Positions 46,974 through 57,693 of a DNA stretch of 64,000 bases are shown piece by piece (positions within the stretch are counted from its first letter, which is position 1; the number at the start of each line of letters is the position of its first letter). The notes beneath the pieces were generated by a model. It was not told the DNA's origin. It searched no databases and saw nothing but the letters and a program-made list of their open reading frames with translations. The stretch lies in assembly GCA_963377175.1 (NCBI GenBank), contig CAUJNA010001509.1:1-64000 (forward strand), given 5' to 3'. The position numbers were made by a program, and so were the translations under genes. This DNA comes from Effrenium voratum. Taxonomy: Eukaryota > Sar > Dinophyceae > Suessiales > Symbiodiniaceae.

Positions 46974-47423
46974 ATGATTTCGAACCGCCGCAGCGAAGCA
47001 TTGCTGCTCAATATGACTTCCTCAGCGGCCTTCCGATGCGTGCAGGCATGGCTCCTGGAGAATCCCGCTGCGTGGGCGGACGAGGACGCTCCCTGCCTTG
47101 CGGCTGCTCTGATGGCCCAGCGGCCTCCCTGCGACATGCAACGCAAGCGGCCCCGCGAGGACGCGCTGCTCGAGGCCGAGCGCTCGCACCAGCGGGCTCG
47201 CATCGCGGCCCTCGATTGGGGGCTCCTCGTCGAAACGCTGCGCGGCATGGAGCTGGAGCGCGAGAACAGAAATCTCCGCCGGCGGGTGGGCGGCCTCAAC
47301 GATATCATCGACAGAGATCGCGAGCGAGCCAGGGAGCGCATTGAAGAGGTGGAGCACAGCAACCGAATTCTCCGCCAGCAGGTGGCGCAGCTCAGTAGGA
47401 TCCTTGCGCAAGCGTACAGATGA
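46974..47423 (+). CDS. P3 coiled-coil paralogue 1
   Basis: 149 aa from MISNRRSEALLL (or from the Met in MTSSAAF). A shared N-terminal module, MTSSxAFRCVQAWLLExPAxWADED with LAAALMAQRP, is followed by a charged coiled coil to ILAQAYR. A leader with CTCGTTTTCTCG repeats precedes it, as for paralogue 2. Family unknown; size and basic-zipper look could suit a regulatory protein. Confidence 0.6.
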   Translation: MISNRRSEALLLNMTSSAAFRCVQAWLLENPAAWADEDAPCLAAALMAQRPPCDMQRKRPREDALLEAERSHQRARIAALDWGLLVETLRGMELERENRNLRRRVGGLNDIIDRDRERARERIEEVEHSNRILRQQVAQLSRILAQAYR

Positions 47424-47461
47424 AAAAAAAGATCCCGAGGTCTCGTTTTCTCGCTTTCTTA

Positions 47462-47875
47462 ATGATTTCGAACCGCCGCAGCGAAGCATTGCTGCTCAAA
47501 GAGATGACTTCCTCTGAGGCCTTCCGGTGCGTGCAGGCATGGCTCCTGGAGAAGCCCGCCGTGTGGGCGGAGGCGGACGTTGCCAGCCTTGCGGCCGCTC
47601 TGATGGCCCAGCGGCCTCACGCGCGGGCTCGCGAGGATGCGCTGCTCCAGGCCGAGCGCCTGCACCACCGGCTCCGCATCGCTGGCCTGCGCGGGCAGCT
47701 GGAGCGCAGCTACGAGCTCGGCGAGCGAGATCTAGCGCTGCTGCAGACGGAGCGGCATTATGCTTCTCTGCTTGAGGATGAAGTCAACCGTGAGACTTTG
47801 CGCCGTGAGGCGCTGGAGCGCCGCGTCGAGATCCTCGAGGAAGAGAACAGAAATCTTCGTAGGCGGACGCACTGA
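47462..47875 (+). CDS. P3 coiled-coil paralogue 2
   Basis: 137 aa; the same N-terminal module (MTSSEAFRCVQAWLLEKPAV) with a different Leu/Arg/Glu coiled coil ending ENRNLRRRTH. Starts 38 nt after paralogue 1 with a related leader, so the tandem arose by duplication including upstream sequence. Confidence 0.6.
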   Translation: MISNRRSEALLLKEMTSSEAFRCVQAWLLEKPAVWAEADVASLAAALMAQRPHARAREDALLQAERLHHRLRIAGLRGQLERSYELGERDLALLQTERHYASLLEDEVNRETLRREALERRVEILEEENRNLRRRTH

Positions 47876-47926
47876 CGAGCTAGAAAAAGAAGCCCGCCAA
47901 ATGCTCGAATGGTCCCAAATGCTTGA

Positions 47927-48475
47927 ATGGTCTCAAAAAAGACCCGCCGCAGCGAAGCATTGCTGCTCAAAGAGATGACTTCCTCCAAGGCCTTCCGATG
48001 CGTGCAGGCATGGCTTCTGGAAAAGCCTGCCGCGTGGGCGGACGAGGACGCACCCTGCCTTGCGGCTGCTCTGATGACCCAGCGGCCTTCCACCAAGCGG
48101 CCTCGCGAAGACGCGCTGCTCGAGGCCGAGCGCTCGCACCAGCGCCGCCGCATCGAGCTCCTCGAGGAGCAGCTGCTCGGCGAGGAAGCGGAAGTCCGAC
48201 GCCTCGAGGAGCAATGCTTCGCTGCGAGCACGGATCTGGAGGAAATCATGAGCGAGGTGAGCCACGTCTCTGCGGCTCTTCAAGCGCCGGCCACGCGCTC
48301 CCAGCGGGCAGAGCTTGCCCTGCGCTGGTTTGAGGCTCATGATACGTGGAGCGGAAGGTGGGACGCGTGGGACGCGGTCCTAGATCATGGGGGCCCGCCC
48401 GAGCCCCCGGCCCGACCTGACGCGAAGAAGCTTGTCAGTGAGTGGCGGGCGGAGCTGTCGCGAGATGTAGAGTAG
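47927..48475 (+). CDS. P3 coiled-coil paralogue 3
   Basis: 182 aa; module MTSSKAFRCVQAWLLEKPAAW, a short coiled coil (IELLEEQLLGEEAEVRRLEE), then a unique 95-aa tail with LALRWFEAHDTWSGRWDAWD. The tail ends 16 nt from the convergent integrase stop and is duplicated in the 29453-29758 spacer. Confidence 0.6.
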   Translation: MVSKKTRRSEALLLKEMTSSKAFRCVQAWLLEKPAAWADEDAPCLAAALMTQRPSTKRPREDALLEAERSHQRRRIELLEEQLLGEEAEVRRLEEQCFAASTDLEEIMSEVSHVSAALQAPATRSQRAELALRWFEAHDTWSGRWDAWDAVLDHGGPPEPPARPDAKKLVSEWRAELSRDVE

Positions 48476-48491
48476 AGACGTAGAGGCACAG

Positions 48492-49495
48492 TCAAAAAGG
48501 AGGTGGGAGCCTGGGGCCTCTCTGTAGCCTCCGCTGGCGGGATTGCACCTCCAACCCCCGCGGTTCGGGAGCTGAGTTTTCGGGGACTTTTCGAAGATCC
48601 CTGTGCACCACCTTTTCCGGCCACCCCTCCAAGCCAAACCTTGCCCCCATCTCCCCGCTCTCGGCGGAGACAACCCTGTATACCTTTTCGCTCCAGGCTA
48701 TCTCGTTGACCCTGTAGGAGCCCCTGCTTTCGATCGGCTTAACCCTGTTCCGAACCATATCCCCGACCTTGATTTCCGGGCGGGTCACCTTGTGCTTGGC
48801 CCTGCGTTCGATGTTGCGCAGAGCAATCTCTGCCATTTCGGGGTCAGAGTAGGCGAGGTTCGGCGCCACCTGCGTGGTAGCGTGCTTCCTCCCGTTGATT
48901 TGGCTCAGGATGTCGGCCAGCATGAGGTGCCACTGCCCCCGCCGGCCCGCTCCGGCTGCTATGCGGCGCAACATGGCCTCCTTGATGGCGCGGATGGTGC
49001 GCTCCGCGAAGTAGGCGTGGCCCCTGGTCACCTGCTTCTCGATGTCCCAGAAATCCATCAGCTCCTTGAACTCCCTCTTGAACTCGGAGCCGTCGTCGGA
49101 GTACACGTTGGCCGGCACCCCAGGGCTTGGAAGACCTTCTTCATGCCCGCCGCGGTGGTGCTCGCAAGACGGTCCTTCAGCGGCTCCGCGACCACTTTCT
49201 TGGTGAGCGCGTCGATGGCCACCAGCATGAAGGGGTAGGGCTTGCCGCCGAAGGCCCTCATGTCGGCCAGGTCCACCTGCAGCTGGTTCATGGGCTCCAG
49301 AGGCACGAAGCTGTTGTAGCCTCTCTGCGGCCGGTCCTGGTTCACCCGGAGGCCGTCCAGAAACGCCTTCACCTCCCCTCTGGAGATGCTGGGGTCGCGC
49401 ACCTGGGCCTGCTGCAGCGTCTGCGCTATGCTGCCGAAACCGGTGCGGGGATCCTCGTAGACGGCCTTGATGGTTCGCCTGCGGGCGTCGGCCAT
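48492..49495 (-). pseudogene. Retrovirus-type (DDE) integrase of Polinton, single frameshift
   Basis: Starts MADARRRTIKAVYEDPRTGFGS. The catalytic triad is visible as LQVDLADM (D at 49271-49273), VYSDDGSEF (about 49095) and HAYFAERTIRAIKE (E at 49002-49004). It is followed by IKVGDMVRNR and YRVNEIAWSEKVYRV, the SH3/chromo-like C-terminal domain of Polinton integrases, and a basic tail. One base is lost between KVFQALG and VPANVYS (about 49123), so two frames are needed. It inserts viral DNA into the host genome. Confidence 0.85.
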
Positions 49496-49500
49496 GTTTC

Positions 49501-52500
49501 TTATGGCTTCTTCGGCCCCCGCTGGGCCTGCCAGGCTTCCACCTCGTCCAGCCGGGCCTGGAAGCCCTTGCACACCCCCAGAGCACGCTGGTGAGGTGAG
49601 AGTAGTCGAGGGTGACCATCTCCGTGCCGTCGCTCCACCTCGCGGTGCCCGTCAGGTTCTTCCACTTCGCTCCTGCGAAGTCGTTTGACGCGAAGCCCAG
49701 CCTCAGGTCCTCGTTCATGTCCGGGCGCTTGTACTGCTTGGCCTCCACGGAGTCGAAGAGCTGCTGGAGCTCCGCCACGTCGGCCTCGGCCATGCCATGT
49801 CCGTCTTCACCCTGCTGTCCGACAAATTCGTGAAGCTCGTGTTGCAGACCACGTTGCCCGTGTTGCCCGCGATCACGAGGCAGCCGGGGTTCCTCTGGTT
49901 CGTGGTCAAGGACAGCTGCGTCGAGAGGCTCTTTGTCTGCACCAGCGCCTCATCGTTGATCATGATGAGCTCGCACTGGTGCGTCCCGCCATCCCGCTCC
50001 AGGAAGACCCTGGCGCTCTGGTTGCCAGAGCCGCAGCTCTGGGCCGCTGTCGGAGGCCGCGCTGTTGTTGGACACTTGCAGCTTGCTCCAGCCCGCCCAG
50101 TTCTTCGTCAGGAAGAGATCGTCCGAGAAGTCTGAGGTGTTGGTCACGATGAGCGTGTTGGAGGCGAAGAGCTGCGGCGCGGAGACCGTGCCCGAGCTCG
50201 TCGTCGCCGCAGACCACGCTGCCCGTCGACACTCCGCCGCTCGTGGCCGTTGCAGTCCAGGCTCTCGCAGTCCAGCGGGCCCGTGGAGGCCGCCCCGGTG
50301 ATGGTCAGCGTGGCGCCCGTGAGCGCCCCGGCGGCCGCGAAGCTCGCTGCGCCCGAGGCCGTCAATGTCCCCGTGGACACGTCGCCCACCGTGGTGAAGT
50401 TCCCGGCGTTGGCCGTGTTGTTGATGGTGAGCGTGCTGCCCGTATTCCTGTGGCGGAGCTCAGCAGGCCCACGCTGGCCGCGCGCTGATGCTCAGCGAGC
50501 TGCCTGACACGGCCCTGGACGACAGCGTGGCCCCGGCGACGGTGCCGGTGGCTGTGAGCGCTGCGCAGGAAACGGCGCCCGAGGCGTCCACGCCCGTGGT
50601 GAACACGTCGGTGCAGTTCACGTCGTTGCACAGCAGCTGGTCGCAGCCGAGGTTGCCCTGCGCGGTGAGCCCGTCCAGCGTGGCCGAGCCCGTGAGGGCC
50701 AGCGAGTCCGCCAGCAGGTCCGTTACTGAGACAGACTCTCCCTCGAAGGCAGTGGCCCTGATCTGCATGCTGTACAGGTCCAGCGTGCCCGCCGACTGCT
50801 GCACCAGCCCGGGGATCGAGCCGCCGAAGGCTCCGAAGTGCAGCTTCGCAATTCCGCCCGGCGGCGCCGAGAAGTCCAGGCGCGCCGTGCTCCACACACC
50901 CTGCGAGGGCGTGCCGAGGAAGGTGCCGGTGACGCCCACGTAGTCGTTGTCGGCCGCGCTGACGTACATCACCAAGTTGGAGGCCGTGCCCAGCCGGTAC
51001 CGGCAGCCGAAGGAGTAGCGTCTCCCTGGCGTCAGCGTGTAGGTGCGCACGATGTTCCAGGCGAAGGCGCTCAGGGTCATGGCGTAGCCCTCCAGCTGGA
51101 AGCCTCCCACCGTGAAGCTGGCCGAGGCCACGGAGCTCTGGCTGTTGGAGCGCACCAGGAAGTTGCCTAGCGTGGTGAGCGGGGGCTCCAGCAGCACCTC
51201 GCCCAGGGTGGCCAGCGTGACGTCGTCGGCCCCTCCGTCGAGGAACTCGTGCGTCAGCAGCAGCGCCGAGGCCGCCGTGTCCTCCTCCGCCTCCACCGCG
51301 TTGCCGGTCTCCAGGGTTGCGTCCAGGATCTGGAGGCCGTAGACGTCCACCGTTCCTGCCGTTTGGTTGGGCAGGCCCGGCGCCTGGAAGTGCGCGCCGA
51401 AGTGCAGCTTCGCCACTCCGTTGGGCGGCACGGGGAAGTACATCTTGGCCGTGCTCCAGGCGCCCTGGTCGCCCACGAAGCTGCCGTACAATGGGTCGTA
51501 GACGTTGTCGGCCTCGGACATGTACACCACGAAGTTGGAGGCCGTACCGAGCCGGTAGCGGCAGGCGAAGAGCAGCTCTCGGCCGGGCGTCAAGTTGTAG
51601 GTGCGCACGTTGTTCCACGGGTTCGCCGCCAGGGTCAGGGTGTAGCCGTCCACGCTCTCCTGATCCGCAATCTGTTCCCTTGTCACTGCGCCAGCGGTGT
51701 GGCGTGGCCAGGACCACGCTGCAGCCGCTGATGGGTGCGAAAACCGTCCAGTTTTGACAGAGAGTCGTCCGGTTTATGTGTTGATGTAGTGGGGGCAGAG
51801 GATCTGCTCTCCTTATGGCGGCCACCACCTCGTCGGCCCCTCCGTCGTCCGGGATAAGCGCACTGCTAATCGCCTGCAGAGCCGAGGCTGATTGGGGGGG
51901 GGGGGGGGGGGGTGGGATTTTGCTCGTGTGGGCGTGCGCTTTTTTTTTTTTTTGCCGAGCTTGCCGGCGAGGAGGCCGTCTACTTGCGCGATGGTGTAGT
52001 AGCTGAGCAGCGGGGCGGCGATGCTCGAGGCCGTCGCCGTGTCCTGGTCTGCGGCTGAGCGGTACGCCACCAGCGCCGAGGTGATTTGGTTGGTTGTGAA
52101 GACGTCCTGGTCTGGGCCCGTCCGGTAGGCCAGCAGCGCGCCCGCGTTTTTATGTTCTTTTTGGCGGCTTGGTTCTGCGTTGACTGTCGGATAGTTTGTC
52201 TGCGTGTGGTTGTGGCGAAGTGGGCGGGGGGTCCTTTTGTGGTGTTTTTAGTTTGTGTTCGCGCGCTTGCCGTGCGGTTGTCTCCCAACAGCGCGTCTAC
52301 CTGCGCCGAGGTGTAGTAGGCCAGCAGCGCTGCTGTGATGGCGCTGGTCGTCTCAGCGTCCTGCGCTGCCCCTGTGCGGTAGTCTCCCAACAGCGCGTCT
52401 ACCTGAGACGAGGTGTAGTAGGCCAGCAGGGCTGCTGTTATGGCGGCGTCAGTGCCCGCCGTGGAGTAGCAGTCTGCCGTGATGCTCAGCGTGTCGTCGC

Positions 52501-53735
52501 CGTTGGCAAGCGCAGCAGAGAGAGGAGCCACGAAATGCAGGTTGCGAACGACGTTACTTCCGCGAACGAGCTCCCAAGTCGTGAAGCCCGCCAAGGCCGG
52601 CGCGTTAACAACTCCGCCGCTGCCGGAAAGCTGCAGGGCTGCGAGCTCCGCGAGGATTGCGTCGAGGGCGCTCTGGAGCGTGGTCTCGCTGGCCGAGAGC
52701 GCGGCGTTCGTGGCGTATGAGGCCAGCAGAGTCGCGTCGGCCTTGGCCCCCTGGAGCGCCGTGATGCTGGCGTCCCGGCTAGCAAGCTGCGCTGCGACGA
52801 AGGCCTCGGTGGCGAGACCCAGCAGGGCATTTGCTATCTTTGTGTCTACCTCCAGCGGCGTGTCCAACCCGTCCACCGTGGAGAGCAGGGAGGCCAGCGC
52901 GCTGGCGTCCGCCTTGCCGGAGGAGGGCGGCGTCCAGGGCTGCCGTGGTGACTGCGTTTAGGAGGGCCGCTGCTATCTTAGAGTCCACCTCCGAGGAAGT
53001 GTCCACGGCCGACTGCAGGGCGTAAGCAGTCAGGGCGCTGGCGTCCGCCTTGGAGGCCTGCAGCCCCGAGTTGGAGGCGTCTCGGCTCGCGAGCTCGGAG
53101 GCCAGCGCCGCGGCGGTGACGGCCCCCAGGAGAGCGTTGGCCACCTTGGTGTCCACCTCCAGCGGCGTGATCCTCGCCGCTATGTCTCGGGAGTGCTGGT
53201 CCACCACCGTCTTGAGACCGTAGTTGGCGGCCACCGTGGCCAGCGTGGCGTTGTTGGCCGAGGCGATGGAGCCGTTCATGGCCGCCGTGGTGCTGTAGTT
53301 GGACAGCTTCAGGTCCACGCTGTCCGGGGTGCTCTTGGCGGCAACCACGCCCTCCAGCACGTCGAAGGCCGACTGGTCTGCTTTGTTGGAGAGACCCGTG
53401 GTCAGCGAGCTCTGCAGCGCTGCGATGCTGCTTCCGTGCGCGGCCACCTGTCCGTCAGTGGTGGCCAGGGCCGCAGCCGTTGCTAGGGGCGCAATCGCCG
53501 GCGCCAGCGCGCTGCTGTCCAGCTTTGAGGCCAGCTCTGCGGTGACTCGGTCGTCCAGGGACTGGATGGCAGCGGCGTTGTTGCCGGCGGATGCCGTGTT
53601 CACCGCCAGGTCAGTTACTTGAGCGTAGGGCGTCAGAGCGAGGGCCAGCTGTCCTGCTGTGACGTGCGTGCCGTCAGTCACCTCTCCGTTGTCCAGGACC
53701 TCTGGGATGTTGCCCGTGACAGGTCCTTCAAACAT
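49501..53735 (-). pseudogene. P3 fiber-like protein with S74-type intramolecular chaperone
   Basis: One ancestral gene over several frames. From MFEGPVTGNIPEVLDNGEV it has an Ala/Ser/Asp-rich shaft of ALLxAVTTAALxxxLASRDAS and ALLAYYTSSQVDALLGDYRT repeats. Two beta-rich domains of about 150 aa follow (VDGYTLTLAANPWNNVRTYNLTPG and its repeat GYAMTLSAFAWNIVRTYTLTPG), then a TGTVxGATL beta-helix-like run. The end is SDSRVKTD (about 49815), then a segment with KQYKRP, LRLGFASNDF and VTLDYSHLTSVLWG. That order matches Peptidase S74 chaperones, which trimerise phage fibers and then self-cleave. Frameshifts, a 5-bp duplication (about 49793) and G/T-tract insertions (51894-51955) make it inactive. 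Confidence 0.75.
52130..52290. other. Unrelated insert in the fiber shaft repeats
   Basis: About 140 bp interrupts a YRTGxxQDxxTT repeat unit and shares nothing with it. On the gene strand it starts GCAAGCGCG, a GC-type donor look, but no AG acceptor keeps the phase, so insertion is favoured over intron. Confidence 0.4.
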
Positions 53736-53870
53736 GTTTTCTTAGGAGTAGGTCTATAACGCAGGGGTGTTGTACTTTCGCAGCGCTCCCTCGCTTGAGT
53801 AACTCGCAACAGCCCCTGGCAGTACGCGAAGTGGCGCAGTGACCTATAAAATCGGCCACTGGGCATGATG
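53736..53870 (-). promoter_or_regulatory. Fiber upstream region (P3)
   Basis: The block GTGTTGTACTTTCGCAGCG with CTCCCTCGCTTGAGT (53766-53803) is conserved before the P4 fiber copy (56360-56398) although the flanks differ, so it probably includes the promoter. Confidence 0.45.
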
Positions 53871-53997
53871 CACCAGGCCCGCACCAGGCCCGCACCAGGC
53901 CCGCACCAGGCCCGCACCAGGCCCGCACCAAGCATGCACCAGGCCCGCACCAGGCCCGCACCAGGCCCGCACCAGGCCTGCACCAGGCCCGCACCAG
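53871..53997. repeat. 11-mer array, right TIR
   Basis: About 11 units of AGGCCCGCACC, the reverse complement of the left array, including the variant AAGCATGCACC. Confidence 0.85.
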
Positions 53998-55138
53998 AGC
54001 GAAGTCGGACCGAAGCCGCGGAGCTGGTTTCGCTTTTCAGCATTTTTGCGCACTTTTCGGCCCCAAAGAGAGCGGTGACGAAGCGGTGACAAGCGGTGAC
54101 AAGCGGTGACATGCTCGGCGGGCTGGAATTCGCCGCTTTTCCGGGCCGAAAGCGGGAAACTGACGTCTGGAGCCCGCTTTCGACCGAAAACCTGCGAATT
54201 TGGAGGCTCGGGCATCCCACTTGCAGTCCGACACGAAAAACGGACTCTTCGGACTCGACCGTTTTGAGCGCTTTTTGCACCAAAAACCGGAGCCGGATGG
54301 AGCGGTGACCAAAAACCGGAGCCGGATGGAGCGGTGACATCAGTGGTGACATCAGTGGTGACAAGCTCGGCGGGCTGACGGACAGCGGTGACGAAGCGGT
54401 GACAAGCGGTGACATGCTCGGCGGGCTGGAATTCGCCGCTTTTCCGGCCCGAAAGCGGAAAACTGAGCAAAGTGGTTGTCTGGAGCCCGCTTTCCACCGA
54501 AAACCTGCGAAGTTGGAGGCTCGGGCATCCCACTTACAGTCCGACACGAAAAACGGACTCTTCGGACTCGAACGTTTTGAGCGCTTTTTGCACCAAAAAC
54601 CGGAGCCGGATGGAGCGGTGACATCAGTGGTGACATCAGTGGTGACAAGCTCGGCGGGCTGACGGACCACCTCGGCGGGCTGTCGGACTCCGAGCCTGGA
54701 CCTCGGCGGGCTGACGGGCCGCGAAAAAAACCTGCGGAGAAGGAGCTCGGGAACTGGGCCCGATTTTACGCACTTTTGCACCCAAAAAGCGAGTGGTGAC
54801 AAAGCGGTGACAAGCGGTGACGAGTTCAGCGGGCTGAATTCGCAGGCTTTTCAGGGCAGAAAACGGAATTCGGAGCACGGCGAACGTCTGGAGCCGGTTT
54901 TCGGCGGAAAACGAGCGAACTTGGAGGCTCAGGCACCACTTTAGACGTCTGACACGAAAAAACACGCTTTGCGGAGTTCACCGTTTTCAGCGCTTTTTGC
55001 ACCAAAAACGGAGTGGTGACAAAGACCGGTGACATCGGAAAAACGTTCAGCCGGTTGGAGAATTTGGCTGTTTTGCAGGGTTTGGGGACCAAAAAACCAA
55101 AATAATTAGGGGTGTATAGGCAGGTATTCCTTACTACT
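53871..55138 (-). repeat. P3 right terminal inverted repeat
   Basis: Reverse complement of 29759-31046. It ends TTCCTTACTACT at 55138. Small indels and a short local duplication of the GGAGCCGGATGGAGCGGTGAC segment (54288-54340) separate the two TIRs. Confidence 0.85.
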
Positions 55139-56322
55139 CGCACGATGTTCCACGGGTTCACCGCCAGGGTCAGGGTGTAGCCGTCCACGCTCACTCCCGC
55201 GGTGTGCGTGGCCAGGACCACGCTGCAGCCGCTGCTGGGGCGAACCGTCCAGTTTGACAGCAAGACGTAGGGCCCGGATCTGCTCTCCTATGGCGCCCGT
55301 CGGCCCCTCCGTCGTCCGGAAAGTGCACTGCTATCTGCAGCGCCGAGGCCGCCTCCGTGACTCCGAGCTTGCCGGCAAGGAGGCCGTCTACTTGTGCGAT
55401 GGTGTAGTAGCTGAGCAGCGCAGGGCATTTGCTATCTTGGTGTCTACCTCCAGCGGCGTGTCCAACCCGTCCACCGCGGGAGCAGGGAGGCCAGCGCGCT
55501 TGCGTCCGCCTTGCCGAGGAGGGCGGCGTCCAGGGCTGCCGTGGTGACAGCGTCCAAGAGGGCTGTCGCTATCTTAGAGTCCACTCCGAGGAAGTGTCCA
55601 CGGCCGACTCAGGGCGGTCAGGGCGCTGGCGTCTGCCTTGGAGGCCTGCAGCCCCGAGATGGAGGCGTCTCGGCTCGCGAGCTCGGAGGCCAGCGCCGTG
55701 GCGGTGACGGCCCCCAGGAGAGCGTTGGCCACCTTGGTGTCCACCTCCAGCAGCGTGATCCTCGCCGCTATGTGTGGGAGTGCTGGTCCACCACCGTCTT
55801 GAGGCCGTAGTTGGCGGCCACCGTGGCCAGCGTGGCGTTGTTGGCCGAGGCGATGGAGCCGTTCATGGCCGCCGTGGTGCTGTAGTTGGACAGCTTCAGG
55901 TCCACGCCGTCCGGGGTGCTCTTTGTGGCCACCACGCCCTCCAGCACGTCGAAGGCCGACTGGTCTGCCTTGTTGGAGAGACCCGTGGTCAGCGAGCTCT
56001 GCAGCGCTGCGACGCTGCTTCCGTGCGCGGCCACCTGTCCGTCCGTGGTGGCCAGGGCCGCCGCCGTTGCTGGGGGCGCAATTGCCGGCGCCAGCGCGCT
56101 GCTGTCCAGCTTTGAGGCCAGCTCGGCGGTGACTCGGTCGTCCAGGGACTGGATGGCAGCGGCGTTGTTGCCGGAGGCTGCCGTGTTCACCGCCAGGTCA
56201 GTTACTTGAGCATAGGGCGTCAGAGCGAGGGCCAGCTGTCCTGCTGTGACGTGCGTGCCGTCAGTCACCTCTCCGTTGTCCAGGACCTCCGGGATGTTGC
56301 CCGTGACAGGTCCTTCAAACAT
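55139..56322 (-). pseudogene. P4 fiber gene, 5' part, degraded
   Basis: The first 180 codons (MFEGPVTGNIPEVLDNGEV to VVDQHS) are open and nearly the same as the P3 copy; then many small deletions break the shaft repeats, and a jump brings in the VDGYTLTLAVNPWNIV domain start at about 55180. The gene stops at the P3 TIR. Confidence 0.8.
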
Positions 56323-56400
56323 GTTTTCTTAGGAGTAGGTGTTACACGAATTCGTAACAATGGGGTGTTGTACTTTCGCAACGCTCCCTCACTTGAGTCG
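56323..56400 (-). promoter_or_regulatory. Fiber upstream region (P4)
   Basis: Contains the same GTTGTACTTTCGCA and CTCCCTCACTTGAGT block as the P3 fiber. Confidence 0.4.
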
Positions 56401-56729
56401 CTATGGGACATTCGGGGCCTTCGTAGCGCAGGGTGGTATAATTAAACTCGCAACAGCCCCTACCAGTACGCGAAGTGTGGAATGACTGGGCATGAAGCGA
56501 GACCTCTGATGAATTGGCCGATGGCGTCGGTCAAAAACGCTTGGGACACCTCGGCCACATGACGAGACCGGCGAAGGACACTTGTCTCAGCGGCTATGAT
56601 TTGCGGGGCATTCATGAGCAACCTTGCCCATTCATGAACCAACCTTGCCCATTCACGAGCCATTGATGAATCACCTGGTTCGATTATTGACTCAAACTTA
56701 CCAAGAACCGAGTCCTCTCGGGAACTGGG

Positions 56730-57396
56730 GCGCTTTTGCGCTTTTCGGCCCCAAAGAGAGCGGTGACGAAGCGGTGACATTGCGGTGAGAGCGTTTTTGG
56801 GCCAAAAAGCGCCGTTTTGGGACGGTAACGAGAGCCGATGGTGAGATGGCTTAGGCGTTGGTCTCCGGAGCGACATTTCGGAGGTTCGATTCCTCCCCGG
56901 TACCTCGGCGGGCTGACGTGTTAGAGACATCGGCGGTGACAAGTTCAGCGGGCTGCCGTGTTATGTGGGAGAACCTCGGCAGGCTGACGTGTTATGTGGG
57001 AGCACCTCGGCAGGCTGTCGTGTTGGAAATCGTGGTGTGCCTCGGCAGGCTGACGTGTTAGAGACCGGTGACATCGGCGGTGACAAGCTCAGAGTACTCT
57101 CAGCTGGAATTCGCAGGCTTTTCGGGGCAGAAAACGGAATTCGGAGCACATCAAACGCCTGGAGCCTGTTTTCGGCGGAATTTGGAGGCAGGCAGCACAT
57201 TTGACGCCGGACACGAAAAACGCACTTTTCGGAGTTCGCCGTTTTCAGCGCTTTTTGCTCCAAAAACGGAGCGGTGACGAAGCGGTGACATCGCTGGTGA
57301 CAAGTTCAGCGGGTTGGAAATTTGGCTGTTTTGGAGCGTTTTGGGACCAAAAATCCCAAATAATTAGGTTACTATAAGCCCCCTTTCCTTACTACT
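56730..57396 (-). repeat. P4 terminal repeat, diverged
   Basis: TIR-type words (GCGGTGACGAAGCGGTGACA, CTCGGCGGGCTGACGTG, ACACGAAAAACGCACTT) up to the terminus TTCCTTACTACT. Shorter than the P3 TIRs and carries a tRNA-like sequence. Confidence 0.7.
56834..56904 (+). tRNA. tRNA-like sequence inside the P4 TIR
   Basis: A perfect B box GGTTCGATTCC in a 5-bp T-stem (GGAGG/CCTCC) and an A-box-like TGGTGAGATGG. A CTCCGGA loop would give anticodon CCG (Arg), but the anticodon and acceptor stems are poor. Likely tRNA-derived. Confidence 0.5.
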
Positions 57397-57489
57397 CCAA
57401 ACCCAGGAAGCTGAGTCGGCGCGGGAGCTCCAACGCATCTTTGAAAGGAGGCTCTCAAAGGCTCCGGCCCAGGAGCAGACGGAGGAGCC

Positions 57490-57690
57490 GGGAAAAGCCG
57501 GCTAAGGCCAGAGCAGACGGAATAAGCCGGCCGAAAAGCCGGCTGAGGGCCCATGAGCCGGCCGAAAACTAAGGCCCATGAGCAGACAGAGACGGAGTAA
57601 ACCGGCCGAAAAGCCGGCTGAGGCCCATGAGCAGACGGAGACGGAGGCCCATAAGCCGTCGAGAAGCCGGCCGAGAAGCCGGCTAAGGAG
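57490..57690. repeat. AAGCCGGCTGAGGCCCATGAGCAGACGG short tandem repeat
   Basis: Irregular units of GCCGGCCGAAAAGCCGGCTG with CCCATGAGCAGACGGAGAC. The inverted GCCGGC words give hairpin potential. Open frames here are Glu/Arg repeats. Confidence 0.65.
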
Positions 57691-57693
57691 CAG

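Larger units (their letters stand above)
29759..55138 (+). mobile_element. P3: complete Polinton/Maverick-like endogenous virus, 25.4 kb
   Basis: Bounded by inverted TIRs that both end AGTAGTAAGG, in line with the AG ends known for Polintons. Contents: D12 methyltransferase, packaging ATPase, penton-like, AT-hook core, small coiled-coil, 404-type and MCP genes; a 3-kb repeat zone; C5-type methyltransferase; three small genes; protein-primed PolB; three coiled-coil paralogues; integrase; fiber with S74-type end. No target duplication is visible: the flanks are CAGCTG (29753-29758) and CGCACG (55139-55144). PolB, integrase, MCP, penton and fiber carry frameshifts or stops, so this copy is inactive. 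Confidence 0.85.
55139..57396 (-). mobile_element. P4: right end of a fourth Polinton copy
   Basis: From the TIR terminus at 57396 leftwards: a diverged TIR, fiber promoter and the 5' part of the fiber gene, cut at 55138 by the P3 right terminus. P4 is thus interrupted by, or joined to, P3 within its fiber gene. Confidence 0.7.

Noticed and set aside
49504..49793. Separate small gene starting MAEADVAEL
   Set aside because: It continues the S74-like end of the fiber gene; a 5-bp duplication creates the apparent new start.
29753..55144. A 6-bp target duplication for P3
   Set aside because: CAGCTG and CGCACG do not match, so no duplication is claimed.
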